The position numbers and the translations under genes are program-made. Positions 1 to 8,544 of a DNA stretch of 64,000 nucleotides are shown here, piece after piece (within the stretch, counting starts at the first letter, position 1; every line of letters starts with the position of its first letter). The stretch comes from Flavobacterium aquatile LMG 4008 = ATCC 11947 (lineage in GTDB: Bacteria; Bacteroidota; Bacteroidia; Flavobacteriales; Flavobacteriaceae): assembly GCF_000757385.1 (NCBI RefSeq), contig NZ_JRHH01000002.1, forward strand, positions 124,001 through 188,000. The letters are read 5' to 3'. The notes under the pieces are model-generated. The model searched no databases. It was given only the letters and a program-made list of their open reading frames with translations, and had not been told where the DNA came from.

Positions 1-701
1 CTATCAAATTTCATTGGAAGCACTTTCATCAATTCTAATTTTTCTTTAGCAAATAATTTTTGAATCGCGGTTTTAGAAAAATGCCACAAGTGAATTGGAA
101 CATCAAATGCTGCCCAGAATTGTCCGTAATGTTTTGCATCAAATGATTTAAAATTTGGAACTGCAATTATTATGGTTCCGTTTGGTTTAATCAATCGTTT
201 CAATTCAGCAATTTGTTCTTCTAGATTTGGAACGTGTTCAAGAACATGCCACATTGTAATAATATCAAACGAATGATTTTCTAATTCTGAAAGGTTTTCT
301 ACAAAAGATACACCTTTAGATTTTGCAATATTCTTAGCTTTATCACTTGGTTCAATTCCAATAGTTTGCCATCCATCATTTTTACAAACCGATAAAAAAT
401 CGCCAACACCAGCTCCAATATCTAAAATTCTACCTTTTGGTGATTGGGAATTAATTAATTTTAATTTGTTTTTTAAAGCGATTGATTTTACAAATTGATA
501 CATTTTTTCGAACAACGATTTGTTTCCATCGGTGTGCGAAATATAATCTACACTTTCGTAATAACTTGGTAATTTATCTAACGATGGTTGAGGATATGTA
601 ATTAGCATATCTAAATCTTCATCATAAAGCAACTCAAAAGTTTCTTGAGAAACCGAATAATCTTTTACTTTTAAAAAAGGTTTCGTGTTTTTAATATCCA
701 T
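1..701 (-). CDS. Class I SAM-dependent methyltransferase, 3' end beyond the window
   Basis: I translated this frame by hand from an ATG whose complement ends at base 701. It stays open to the window edge, giving about 233 residues without the C-terminus. The SAM-binding glycine motif DIGAGVGDFL starts at about residue 94, followed by GIEPS (acidic loop) and TMWHVLEHVPN, the layout of the Methyltransf_11/23 families. FWAAFDVPIHLWHFS further on is typical of Methyltransf_23 proteins. The methyl acceptor cannot be told from sequence. It lies downstream of mnmG on the same strand, separated by a 130-base gap with a parS-like site. Family call is firm; function is open. Confidence 0.85.
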   Translation of the reverse strand, partial: MDIKNTKPFLKVKDYSVSQETFELLYDEDLDMLITYPQPSLDKLPSYYESVDYISHTDGNKSLFEKMYQFVKSIALKNKLKLINSQSPKGRILDIGAGVGDFLSVCKNDGWQTIGIEPSDKAKNIAKSKGVSFVENLSELENHSFDIITMWHVLEHVPNLEEQIAELKRLIKPNGTIIIAVPNFKSFDAKHYGQFWAAFDVPIHLWHFSKTAIQKLFAKEKLELMKVLPMKFD

Positions 702-777
702 TATTCTTTTTTTAATTCTGAAACAATTATTTTAAAATTGTCCAGAAATCTCTTTATTTATAGGCGTTAACAAAGTA

Positions 778-793
778 AGTTTCACGTGGAACA
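778..793. other. parS-like ParB-binding site 1
   Basis: The 16-mer AGTTTCACGTGGAACA matches the canonical bacterial parS palindrome TGTTTCACGTGAAACA at 14 of 16 positions, with the central CACGTG intact. It lies in the short gap between mnmG and the methyltransferase gene. Two better copies lie within 2.2 kb. ParB loads on such sites to organise the origin region for segregation. Confidence 0.75.
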
Positions 794-831
794 AAACTGA
801 TATTAGATGTTAGATTTCAAATAACATATAT

Positions 832-2700
832 CTATCTTCCTAAATGAATTAATAATACTGAAACGTCACTTGGTGAAACTCCACTAATTCTTGATGCTTG
901 TGAAATTGTAACTGGTCTAATTTTAGAAAGTTTTTGCTTTGCTTCAATCGACATTGATTTTATTTGTTCGTAATCAAAATCAACTGGAATTTTAAAATTT
1001 TCTAAACGAGTTAGTTTTTCAGCGTTGTTTCTTTCTTTGTCAATGTAACCAGAATATTTGACTTGAATTTCTGCTTGTTCTAGAATTTCTCTATCTAAAT
1101 TATTAGTTTCAGCATATTCTTTTACTTTATCAAACTTCATGAAATCGTCTAATTCTAATTGCGGACGAGAGAAAATCTTAAACATTTTATCTGATTGAAC
1201 AATTGCAGAACTTCCTTTTTCTTCTAAAACAGGATTTGCTTCTGCCATTGTTAAACTTGTTTCTTTGAAGAAATTCACCATTTTATCGCTTGCTTCAAAT
1301 TTTTCTTCCATTCTACGAAGACGCTTTTCTGAAGCTAAACCGACAGCAAAACCTTTTGGCGTTAATCTAAAATCGGCATTATCTTGGCGTAAAAGCGTTC
1401 TATATTCAGCTCGAGAAGTAAACATTCTGTATGGTTCTTCAGTTCCTTTTGTGATTAAATCATCAATTAAAACACCAATATAAGCTTCATCTCTTTTTAA
1501 AATTAATGGTTCTTTTTCATGCACTTTTAAATGTGCATTAATTCCAGCCATTAAACCTTGAGAAGCAGCTTCTTCATAACCTGTTGTTCCATTTATTTGT
1601 CCAGCGAAATACAAACCTTCAACTAATTTAGTTTCTAATGTATGTTTTAATTGCGTTGGTGGAAAATAATCGTATTCTATTGCATAACCTGGACGAAAGA
1701 ATTTCACTTTTTCAAAACCTGCAACCGAACTCAAAGCTTTAAACTGAATGTCTTCTGGAAGTGATGTCGAAAATCCGTTTACATACACTTCACAAGTATC
1801 CCAACCTTCAGGCTCAATAAACAATTGATGTCTTTCTTTGTCTGCAAAACGGTTAATTTTATCTTCAATCGATGGACAATATCTTGGTCCGAGTGATTTA
1901 ATTCTTCCGTTAAACATTGGAGAACGATCAAATCCTTCTCTTAAAATATCGTGTACGTGTAACGACGTGTACGTCATGTGACACAGTTTTTGATGAGATA
2001 AAGCCTTAGTTTCGTCAGAATAAGAAAATTTATCTGGACGGATATCACCTGGTTCTTCAATCATTTTAGAATAATCTAACGAACGTCCATCAACTCGTGG
2101 TGGCGTTCCAGTTTTCATTCTACCCGATTCGAAACCCGCTTTTACTAAATCTTCTGTAATTCCATAAGCAGCACTTTCGCCTGCTCTTCCTCCGCCAAAT
2201 TGTTTGTCGCCAATATGAATCAATCCGTTTAGAAAAGTACCATTAGTTAAAACTACAGACTTAGCTTTAATTTCTATTCCTAATGAAGTTCTAATTCCTT
2301 CAACTTTTCCATTATTGATAATTAAACCAGAAACCATTTCTTGGTAGAAATCTAGGTTTGGTGTTCGCTCAAGCATTAAACGCCATTCTTCTGCGAAACG
2401 CATTCTATCTGATTGAACTCTCGGCGACCACATTGCTGGACCTTTTGATTTGTTGAGCATTTTGAATTGAATGGCTGTTTTATCGGAAACAATTCCCGAA
2501 TAACCACCAAGCGCATCAATCTCACGGACGATTTGTCCTTTGGCTATTCCGCCCATTGCTGGATTACATGACATTTGTGCTATGTTCTGCAAGCTCATTG
2601 TCACCAATAAAGTTTTAGAACCTAGATTTGCCGCAGAAGCTGCTGCTTCGCAACCTGCGTGTCCTGCTCCAACTACTATTACATCGTATGTGTTAAACAT
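832..2700 (-). CDS. mnmG: tRNA uridine-5-carboxymethylaminomethyl(34) synthesis enzyme MnmG (GidA)
   Basis: With MnmE, MnmG forms 5-carboxymethylaminomethyl-uridine at the wobble base of certain tRNAs, using FAD, NADH and methylene-THF. The N-terminus DVIVVGAGHAGCEAA holds the Rossmann FAD motif (G11, G13, G16). SCNPAMGGIAKG and the GTPPR motif (STPPRVDG-type, here KTGTPPRVDGRS) are family signatures, and YEEAASQGLMAG binds FAD near the middle. The C-terminal helical domain ends in SPSDVSVLLIHL. At 622 residues it is full length. It is flanked on both sides by parS-like sites, in keeping with gidA often being origin-linked in bacteria. Confidence 0.97.
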   Translation of the reverse strand: MFNTYDVIVVGAGHAGCEAAASAANLGSKTLLVTMSLQNIAQMSCNPAMGGIAKGQIVREIDALGGYSGIVSDKTAIQFKMLNKSKGPAMWSPRVQSDRMRFAEEWRLMLERTPNLDFYQEMVSGLIINNGKVEGIRTSLGIEIKAKSVVLTNGTFLNGLIHIGDKQFGGGRAGESAAYGITEDLVKAGFESGRMKTGTPPRVDGRSLDYSKMIEEPGDIRPDKFSYSDETKALSHQKLCHMTYTSLHVHDILREGFDRSPMFNGRIKSLGPRYCPSIEDKINRFADKERHQLFIEPEGWDTCEVYVNGFSTSLPEDIQFKALSSVAGFEKVKFFRPGYAIEYDYFPPTQLKHTLETKLVEGLYFAGQINGTTGYEEAASQGLMAGINAHLKVHEKEPLILKRDEAYIGVLIDDLITKGTEEPYRMFTSRAEYRTLLRQDNADFRLTPKGFAVGLASEKRLRRMEEKFEASDKMVNFFKETSLTMAEANPVLEEKGSSAIVQSDKMFKIFSRPQLELDDFMKFDKVKEYAETNNLDREILEQAEIQVKYSGYIDKERNNAEKLTRLENFKIPVDFDYEQIKSMSIEAKQKLSKIRPVTISQASRISGVSPSDVSVLLIHLGR

Positions 2701-2710
2701 TTTTTTAATT

Positions 2711-2733
2711 GTGAATGGTGAATGGTGAATGGT
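2711..2733. repeat. Heptamer array, three GTGAATG units
   Basis: Three tandem copies of a 7-base unit (GTGAATG) plus two further bases lie directly upstream of the mnmG start. It is one of several period-7 arrays in the intergenic spaces of this window. Confidence 0.8.
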
Positions 2734-2757
2734 TAATTTTTCACGCTTCTTATTGTT

Positions 2758-2773
2758 TGTTCCACGTGGAACG
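2758..2773. other. parS-like ParB-binding site 2
   Basis: TGTTCCACGTGGAACG fits the degenerate parS pattern TGTTnCACGTGnAACA except at the last base. It lies between mnmG and ybeY, about 140 bases from site 3. The inner 14 bases are a perfect palindrome. Confidence 0.8.
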
Positions 2774-2802
2774 TTTACAAAAATTCAACCAAGATTGTCT
2801 TC

Positions 2803-2901
2803 TAGCCCTGATTGAAGTGGAAAGCTCCCGATTTTTCATCGGGACTTGGAACGGAAAGCAGGAATTACCATTACTGAAAACTCCTAAGCGATTCGCTCCT
2901 A
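2803..2901 (+). repeat. Interspersed element of about 100 bases, copy 1
   Basis: The stretch from TAGCCCTGAT to GCGATTCGCTCCTA recurs in inverted orientation at 26611-26707, roughly four-fifths identical by eye. It holds a hairpin, TCCCGAT (2826-2832) against ATCGGGA (2838-2844), and a second small palindrome, AGCGATTCGCT, near its end. In the other copy the first stem is TCCCAAT/ATTGGGA, a paired change that keeps base pairing. No convincing reading frame runs through it. It sits between two parS-like sites. Confidence 0.8.
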
Positions 2902-2907
2902 AAACTG

Positions 2908-3327
2908 TTAATGTTCCACGTGAAACATCTTGATTTTCTCGTCTTCTTTTTGGCGCATTAATTGCTCATCTTCCTCCGACTTGTCTTTGAAACCACAGTA
3001 ATGCAAAATGCCATGAACAAGGACACGTTTTAATTCCTCATCGAATGTTACATTGAAATCTTGAGCGTTTTCACGAACTCTTTCGATAGAAATGAAAATA
3101 TCGCCGTGTAATTCGTTTCCTACAGAGTAATCGAACGAAATAATGTCGGTTAATGTGTCATGATCGAGATATTGTTCGTTTAAATTGAGCAGATATTCAT
3201 CGTCACAAAAGATGTAATTGATATCACCTTCCTTTTTATTTTCGGATAAAATTACTTTCGAAAGCCAATTGGATAATTGGTCTTCGTTGGATAATTCAAA
3301 TTCGGTTTCGTAATTAAAACTAATCAT
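2908..3327 (-). CDS. ybeY: Endoribonuclease YbeY (rRNA maturation factor)
   Basis: YbeY is a zinc-dependent endoribonuclease acting in 16S rRNA 3'-end maturation and ribosome quality control. The C-terminal signature is HGILHYCGFKD (H105, H109), in the place of the usual H-x3-H-x5-H zinc site. The third ligand position is D115 instead of His, which I recall as normal in Bacteroidetes. LNEQYLDHDTLTDIISFDY is the conserved central block. At 139 residues it is full length. It overlaps the end of the upstream DUF4175 gene by 8 bases, so the two are co-transcribed. Its last six residues, MFHVEH, are encoded by a parS-like palindrome. Confidence 0.95.
   Translation of the reverse strand: MISFNYETEFELSNEDQLSNWLSKVILSENKKEGDINYIFCDDEYLLNLNEQYLDHDTLTDIISFDYSVGNELHGDIFISIERVRENAQDFNVTFDEELKRVLVHGILHYCGFKDKSEEDEQLMRQKEDEKIKMFHVEH
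2912..2927. other. parS-like ParB-binding site 3, inside the ybeY 3' end
   Basis: TGTTCCACGTGAAACA differs from the canonical TGTTTCACGTGAAACA at one position and matches TGTTnCACGTGnAACA at every defined position. It is the best of the three sites. On the minus strand it encodes the MFHVEH tail of YbeY. Confidence 0.85.
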
Positions 3328-6300
3328 TTTTCTTGAAATATTCTTGAACCTTTTGGTTGAAATTTTGGTGCAAAGGTAAGGTTTGTCTATTTAAAATTTC
3401 TACACTATTCAAATATTCTTGAAGACGACTTGGCAAAGCATTAGTTGAATTAATGAAATCCTTCTTGTTGGTTTCGGCTTGACGCTTTTTCTCTTGACCT
3501 TGTTGCTGAATCGCTTTGTCTAATTTTAGCATTTCATATTTAAGATTTAGCATCTTTTGAAGAACGTCGTTGTTGAAGCCTTTATTGAGTAATTGCTTCT
3601 CGATTTGCTTCATTTGCTCAAGTGCATTTTGACCTTGACCACCCAAACCTTGTTTGTTTAATTCGTTTTGTAACGCTTCACGCAATTGTTGTTGCTCTTT
3701 GTAAATCTCCATTATTTTTTCGGCATTGCCTTCACCGTCTTCACCATTTTGTCCTTCTTTATTTCCTTGCGAATTTCCGTTACCACCAGAACCTTGTCCG
3801 CCTTTTCCATCCTTTCCTTTTCCGTCCTTGCCTTGCTTTTGCCCTTCTTTTCCGCCTTCCTTTTCACCGTCTTTTCCGCTACTTCCTTCTCCAGGTTTTT
3901 CACCAGGTTTCATTCCTTTCTTCATTTTTTCACCAAGACCTTCTTGCTTTTTAATAATGTCTGGCAGTTGCATTCCCGAACCCTGACCAGGCGATGGCTT
4001 GCCTTTTCCTGAACCAGGCATTGACATTGACATTGCCATTTGCATATTGTTAAGCTTAGTTTCTAGCATGTCTGCCAATTTATTCGTAGAACTTGTAGCA
4101 AATTGTTGGTGTGATGTTCCTTTAGATACATTTGCATCGGCTAAAGTTTCAAGAGCTTTATCTACATTGTATTGCACATTCCCAACTTCTCCAGTAACGT
4201 CTTCGGCAATCTTAGGATTACGTAATGACATTGCAAAAAGACTATCGTCAACATGCTTGAATTGTTGTTTTAGATTTTGTTGAATTTTAAGGTTTTTATT
4301 GAATGATGGCGAACCACGTTTTAAACCTTTAAACTGCTTCATAACGTCTTCTTGAGAAAACGAATATGCTAAAAGATTATCAAGAATTTGACGTAACATC
4401 GCAATGTCTTCTTCCATTTGTTCTTGCTCACCAGCCTCCATGCTTTCTTGCATTTCTTGACTCATTTGCTTCATTTTTTTGGAAGCACTTTTCTGTTTAG
4501 GTTTAGCTCCAGCTTTAGATTGTTTCTTCAATTCATCGGAAGCTTTCTTTAAATCTTCATCGATGCTTTTTTCCTTTGGAGCAGTTTCTGGTAATTCAAC
4601 TGGTGATTTTAATTCTTCGTTGTCTTTCTTTAACTCGTCCAATTCTTTTTGAATATCATCAAATTCTTTATTGATTTCTTCTTGTTTTTCTGAACTATTT
4701 TCTTTTTCGTTTTCAGATAGTTTGTCTTGCTTTTCTGAAAGTTTGTCTAGTTTATCCGCAATTTGTTCGGCCTTTTTTTCGACATAATATTTCTTAGTAA
4801 GTTCAACAAGTTGTTCCAAACTTTTGGTTTGATTTTTACTTTGCTGTTTTAACTTATCCATTTTTTCGAACAATTCTTCTTTCTGGATTTTATCATTTAG
4901 TTCTTTTAATTCATCTAAAAGCTTTTTGTTCTTTTCGAAATCTTTATCTACTTTTTCAAGACGTTCTTTTAAAAGTTCTTTGACTTCATCTTTTTTATCG
5001 GTCTTGAACTTCTCTAAATTGTCTTTCATTTTCTCAGCAAATTCTTTCATCATTTCGTCTTGCTTTTTTTGACGATTGATAAAATCATTTACTTTTTGCT
5101 GTTCTTTAAATTCTAGGTTGTCTTTTTCTTTACCCATCTTTTGCAATTTCTCCATTTCATTAAATTGCTTTTCTTGAGTTTTTAAAGATTTTTCTAATGA
5201 ATTAATGTTGTCGTTTTGTTGCAACATCATTTGATCTTCTTTCTCAACATCGGTTGCTTCACGATGTGAAAAAACAGATGATTTTGTGCTTTTATAATTG
5301 TGCAATGCATCATTATCAAAAACTTCGAAATAATAATCGTAGGAAACTCCAACTTGAATTGGCAAATTACTCGGGAAAGCAAAAACGAATTGATCATAAA
5401 CATCTCTCTTTACGTTAATTGTTCCACGTTTAGCATTGTTAGGATTGTCTTTCGGATAATAAACAATTTGAAGCTTAGAAAGTCCGTAATCGTCTGAAAC
5501 TTGGCCTAAAACATAATTTTTAGCAATTTTTAAGCTATCTGGTGCATTTCCTACAGAGATTGTTGGAAATTGATCTTTGATAACTGAGATTTGATAGTTT
5601 AGTTTTTCGTAATTCTGAACTTTACTATTTGAAGTAAGAATTTGATAATCTGTATTTTGACTGATATTCTTGGTCAATAAAAACTGATTGTCTTGCTTAG
5701 TGAATGAATATTTTGCCGCATCGCTTGCCCAATCAACTTTTTGAGTTGCTAGCGTATTCATTTTCCACGTTATTCTTGTTCCTTCTGGAATAACGGCGTT
5801 TCCTGTTCCTTTAATTATTTCAGATTTTTTGTTCAAATAACCCGGAAAACTCAAAATCATTTCGAAATTAGCAATTGATGGAACTGTAATTACTGAAAGT
5901 TCAAAATCATTAGACGAAACTTCGTTGGCTTCAAAATGAAATTCAAGATTTTCTTTTGGTTTCGGAATAACAAATTGAAATTCTCCAGCTTTGTTGCTTT
6001 CCATAAAATAACTTTCATCACCAATAAAAATCATCGCATTTTCAGGTACAATTTTTCCGACGGTTTTCACTTTTAGAAGAAAGTCTTTGTTTTGTTCGGT
6101 TTGTAAATTGGAATTCAAAATTTGAAATTCAAATGGCGCTGGTGGCAAAAATTGGTCTTTATAATTTACAACACGATTAAAACTTTGAGATATAATATCA
6201 CTTTGACCTGATATCATAAAAAACAAAAAGAACAAAATTGGGATAATTGCTAATGGCAAATATTTTTTATTGCTTCCGAAATTTATGGCGTTCCCAAAAG

Positions 6301-6715
6301 GAATTGGTTGCAATGTATTTGCTTTTTGATCAATTGATGCCAAAAGTAATTCTGATTTATTTTGGTCTTGTGATAACTGAAGAAAATTAGTAAGCTTGTC
6401 GCCTACTTCGCTAAAATGACTTCCGATGATTTTTGAGGCATCGTCAAAATTAATTCCTTTTTGAAGTTTGAATAATTTGAATAACGGAAACAAAATAAAT
6501 CGTAGCAACAAGAAAAGTTCCACGGCGATGAACGTCCAAAATAGAACTGTTCTGGCTGTTGGTTTTAACCAAAGAAAATATTCTACAAAAAGTGTAAAAA
6601 GAAAATACAGTAATCCCAATCCTACAAAGAAAATTGTTCCACGTAGTAATTCGTTGGTGTAAAACTTCTTAATAAACTGTTCGAGTTTACTGTAAATTAT
6701 GTTTTGATTGTCCAA
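3320..6715 (-). CDS. DUF4175 family large membrane protein
   Basis: An 1131-residue protein with two membrane segments near the N-terminus (about residues 24-75) and a third near 150-170. After these comes an extracytoplasmic beta-rich region, then a long Lys/Glu-rich coiled coil (about 490-760). A low-complexity Gly/Lys/Gln stretch follows (about 890-1000), then a helical C-terminus. This order fits the DUF4175 proteins I know from Bacteroidetes. Their function is unknown; an envelope structural role is only a guess. It overlaps ybeY by 8 bases. The repetitive region gives several spurious reading frames on the opposite strand. Confidence 0.85.
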   Translation of the reverse strand: MDNQNIIYSKLEQFIKKFYTNELLRGTIFFVGLGLLYFLFTLFVEYFLWLKPTARTVLFWTFIAVELFLLLRFILFPLFKLFKLQKGINFDDASKIIGSHFSEVGDKLTNFLQLSQDQNKSELLLASIDQKANTLQPIPFGNAINFGSNKKYLPLAIIPILFFLFFMISGQSDIISQSFNRVVNYKDQFLPPAPFEFQILNSNLQTEQNKDFLLKVKTVGKIVPENAMIFIGDESYFMESNKAGEFQFVIPKPKENLEFHFEANEVSSNDFELSVITVPSIANFEMILSFPGYLNKKSEIIKGTGNAVIPEGTRITWKMNTLATQKVDWASDAAKYSFTKQDNQFLLTKNISQNTDYQILTSNSKVQNYEKLNYQISVIKDQFPTISVGNAPDSLKIAKNYVLGQVSDDYGLSKLQIVYYPKDNPNNAKRGTINVKRDVYDQFVFAFPSNLPIQVGVSYDYYFEVFDNDALHNYKSTKSSVFSHREATDVEKEDQMMLQQNDNINSLEKSLKTQEKQFNEMEKLQKMGKEKDNLEFKEQQKVNDFINRQKKQDEMMKEFAEKMKDNLEKFKTDKKDEVKELLKERLEKVDKDFEKNKKLLDELKELNDKIQKEELFEKMDKLKQQSKNQTKSLEQLVELTKKYYVEKKAEQIADKLDKLSEKQDKLSENEKENSSEKQEEINKEFDDIQKELDELKKDNEELKSPVELPETAPKEKSIDEDLKKASDELKKQSKAGAKPKQKSASKKMKQMSQEMQESMEAGEQEQMEEDIAMLRQILDNLLAYSFSQEDVMKQFKGLKRGSPSFNKNLKIQQNLKQQFKHVDDSLFAMSLRNPKIAEDVTGEVGNVQYNVDKALETLADANVSKGTSHQQFATSSTNKLADMLETKLNNMQMAMSMSMPGSGKGKPSPGQGSGMQLPDIIKKQEGLGEKMKKGMKPGEKPGEGSSGKDGEKEGGKEGQKQGKDGKGKDGKGGQGSGGNGNSQGNKEGQNGEDGEGNAEKIMEIYKEQQQLREALQNELNKQGLGGQGQNALEQMKQIEKQLLNKGFNNDVLQKMLNLKYEMLKLDKAIQQQGQEKKRQAETNKKDFINSTNALPSRLQEYLNSVEILNRQTLPLHQNFNQKVQEYFKKND

Positions 6716-6793
6716 AATTGTTGATACTTTGTTTATAACCGATAAAAATACAAATTTATACTTACGATAAAAGTTAAATCTTTACTAAAGACA

Positions 6794-6840
6794 AAGTCAA
6801 CTTCAAAAGTCAACTTCAAAAGTCAACTTCAAAAGTCAAT
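6794..6840. repeat. Tandem 13-base repeat, three and a half units
   Basis: Three exact copies of AAGTCAACTTCAA followed by AAGTCAAT, in the gap between the divergent DUF4175 and gltX genes. Each unit is itself nearly two 6-7 base halves. Array length could vary between strains. Confidence 0.85.
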
Positions 6841-6919
6841 TATTAAAGATTCGAATAACTTTAAAAAATGATAAAATTTAAGAGACAACTATTTACGTTT
6901 TTGAAATTGATTTTTGAAA

Positions 6920-6949
6920 TTGAAATTGATTTTTGAAATTGTATCTTTG
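6920..6949 (+). promoter_or_regulatory. Bacteroidetes-type promoter of gltX
   Basis: A -33 TTG (6920-6922) and a -7 box TATCTTTG (6942-6949) are 19 bases apart, fitting the flavobacterial pattern TTG-N(17-23)-TAnnTTTG. The -7 box ends 28 bases before the gltX start. The promoter lies inside a run of repeated TTTTTGAAATTGA units. Confidence 0.75.
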
Positions 6950-6977
6950 CACATTGAATTAATTTTATACAAAAAAA

Positions 6978-8483
6978 ATGTCTAAACAAGTTCGTGTGCG
7001 TTTTGCACCAAGTCCGACCGGACCTTTACATATTGGCGGTGTTCGTACTGCTTTATTTAATTATTTATTTGCTAAAAAACATGGCGGCGTTTTCTATTTA
7101 AGAATTGAAGACACCGATCAAAATAGATTTGTTCCTGGTGCAGAAGAATACATCATGGAAGCATTGGAATGGTTAGGAATTGCACCAAGTGAAACAGTTG
7201 GAAGGAACGAAAAATTTGGACCTTATCGACAATCTGAAAGAAAAGATTTGTACAAACAATATGCCGATCAATTGATTACTTATGGAAATGCGTATTATGC
7301 ATTTGATACACCGGAAGCTTTGGATAATTTAAGAAAAGAATATGAAGCCGAAGGTAAAACATTTATTTACAACTGGAGTAATCGTGAAAAATTGGATACT
7401 TCATTAGTAATTTCTAAAGAAGAAACCGATAAAAGAATTGCTGCTGGTGAACATTATGTAGTCCGATTTAAAACTCCGGTTGATGAAACTTTACATTTGC
7501 AGGATATTATTCGTGGCGATATAAAATTTGAAACCAATTTATTAGACGATAAAGTTTTATTCAAATCGGACGGAATGCCAACTTATCATTTAGCGAATAT
7601 TGTTGATGATCATTTAATGGAAACTTCGCATGTAATTCGCGGTGAAGAATGGTTGCCAAGTATGCCGTTACACGTTTTGCTCTACAGAAGTTTTGGTTGG
7701 GATGCACCAGAATTTGCACATTTACCATTAATTTTGAAACCAATTGGAAACGGAAAATTATCGAAACGTGATGGCGATAAAATGGGATTTCCAGTATTTC
7801 CTTTAGAATGGAAAACCGAAGAAGGAATTTCATCAGGCTACAGAGAAAACGGATTTTTTCCAGAAGCTGTAGTTAACTTTTTGGCATTATTAGGATGGAA
7901 TGACGGAACAGATCAAGAATTATTTTCGTTAGAAGAATTGGCAGAAAAATTTGATTTAAATAGAGTTCACAAAGCTGGAGCAAAATTTGATCCTGAGAAA
8001 AATAAATGGTTTAATCATCAATATTTACAAAAGCAAAGTGATGAAGATTTAGCGAAAGCCTTTGCTCCTATTGTTTATGAAAAAGGAATTGATGTAGATT
8101 ATACAACGTTAGTTAGAATAGTTTCTTCCATAAAAGAACGCGCTAATTTTGTATCCGATTTCTGGGAATTAGCAGATTATTTCTTTGTTGCTCCAACTTC
8201 TTATGATGAAAAAGCTGCTAAGAATTGGAAAGAAGAAACGCCAAATTTAATGCAACAATTAATCTCAGTGTTAGAAAATGTGGGTGAATTTACATCATTA
8301 AACATCGAAACAATTGTAAAAGATTGGATGACTAAAAACGAAATTGGTATGGGAAAAGTGATGCAACCTTTTCGATTGAGTTTGGTTGGTGCTTTAAAAG
8401 GACCACATCTTTTTGATATTGTAGAATTGATTGGAAAAGAAGAAACCATCAAGCGATTGGAAAAAGCGATTGCTAGTTTATAG
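6978..8483 (+). CDS. gltX: Glutamyl-tRNA synthetase
   Basis: Charges tRNA-Glu with glutamate in the cytoplasm. The class I signature HIGG is at residues 18-21, after RFAPSPTGPL, and the second signature is KLSKR at 260-264. Length (501 residues) is normal. The C-terminal helical anticodon-binding region ends in IKRLEKAIASL. It has its own promoter, is divergent from DUF4175 and convergent with the next gene, so it is probably a single-gene transcript. Confidence 0.98.
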   Translation: MSKQVRVRFAPSPTGPLHIGGVRTALFNYLFAKKHGGVFYLRIEDTDQNRFVPGAEEYIMEALEWLGIAPSETVGRNEKFGPYRQSERKDLYKQYADQLITYGNAYYAFDTPEALDNLRKEYEAEGKTFIYNWSNREKLDTSLVISKEETDKRIAAGEHYVVRFKTPVDETLHLQDIIRGDIKFETNLLDDKVLFKSDGMPTYHLANIVDDHLMETSHVIRGEEWLPSMPLHVLLYRSFGWDAPEFAHLPLILKPIGNGKLSKRDGDKMGFPVFPLEWKTEEGISSGYRENGFFPEAVVNFLALLGWNDGTDQELFSLEELAEKFDLNRVHKAGAKFDPEKNKWFNHQYLQKQSDEDLAKAFAPIVYEKGIDVDYTTLVRIVSSIKERANFVSDFWELADYFFVAPTSYDEKAAKNWKEETPNLMQQLISVLENVGEFTSLNIETIVKDWMTKNEIGMGKVMQPFRLSLVGALKGPHLFDIVELIGKEETIKRLEKAIASL

Positions 8484-8498
8484 AAAAAGAATGATTTT

Positions 8499-8539
8499 AC
8501 CGCAAATTAACAATTTATAATAATTTGCGAATTTGCGGT
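8499..8539. terminator. Bidirectional terminator-like hairpin
   Basis: ACCGCAAAT (8499-8507) pairs with ATTTGCGGT (8531-8539), followed by a T-rich run on the plus strand and preceded by an A-rich run. It lies between the convergent ends of gltX and the outer membrane protein gene. An inner AATTTGCG offers an alternative pairing. Confidence 0.6.
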
Positions 8540-8544
8540 TATTT

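Noticed and set aside
2715..2933. Plus-strand open frame of 72 residues
   Set aside because: It runs through the heptamer array, two parS sites and the interspersed repeat; an ATG alone does not make it a gene.
3622..4283. Several plus-strand open frames of 86-110 residues
   Set aside because: They are the antisense of the low-complexity Gly/Lys/Gln region of the DUF4175 gene; residue composition (Phe/Pro/Ser-rich) reflects that and no start signals support them.
5420..6652. parS-like half sites within DUF4175 (TGTTCCACGT at about 5420 and 6635)
   Set aside because: Only the left half matches; the right halves (TTAGCA and AGTAAT) break the palindrome, so I do not count them.
6794..6840. CRISPR array
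   Set aside because: The 13-base repeats are directly contiguous with no unique spacers, and no cas gene is nearby.
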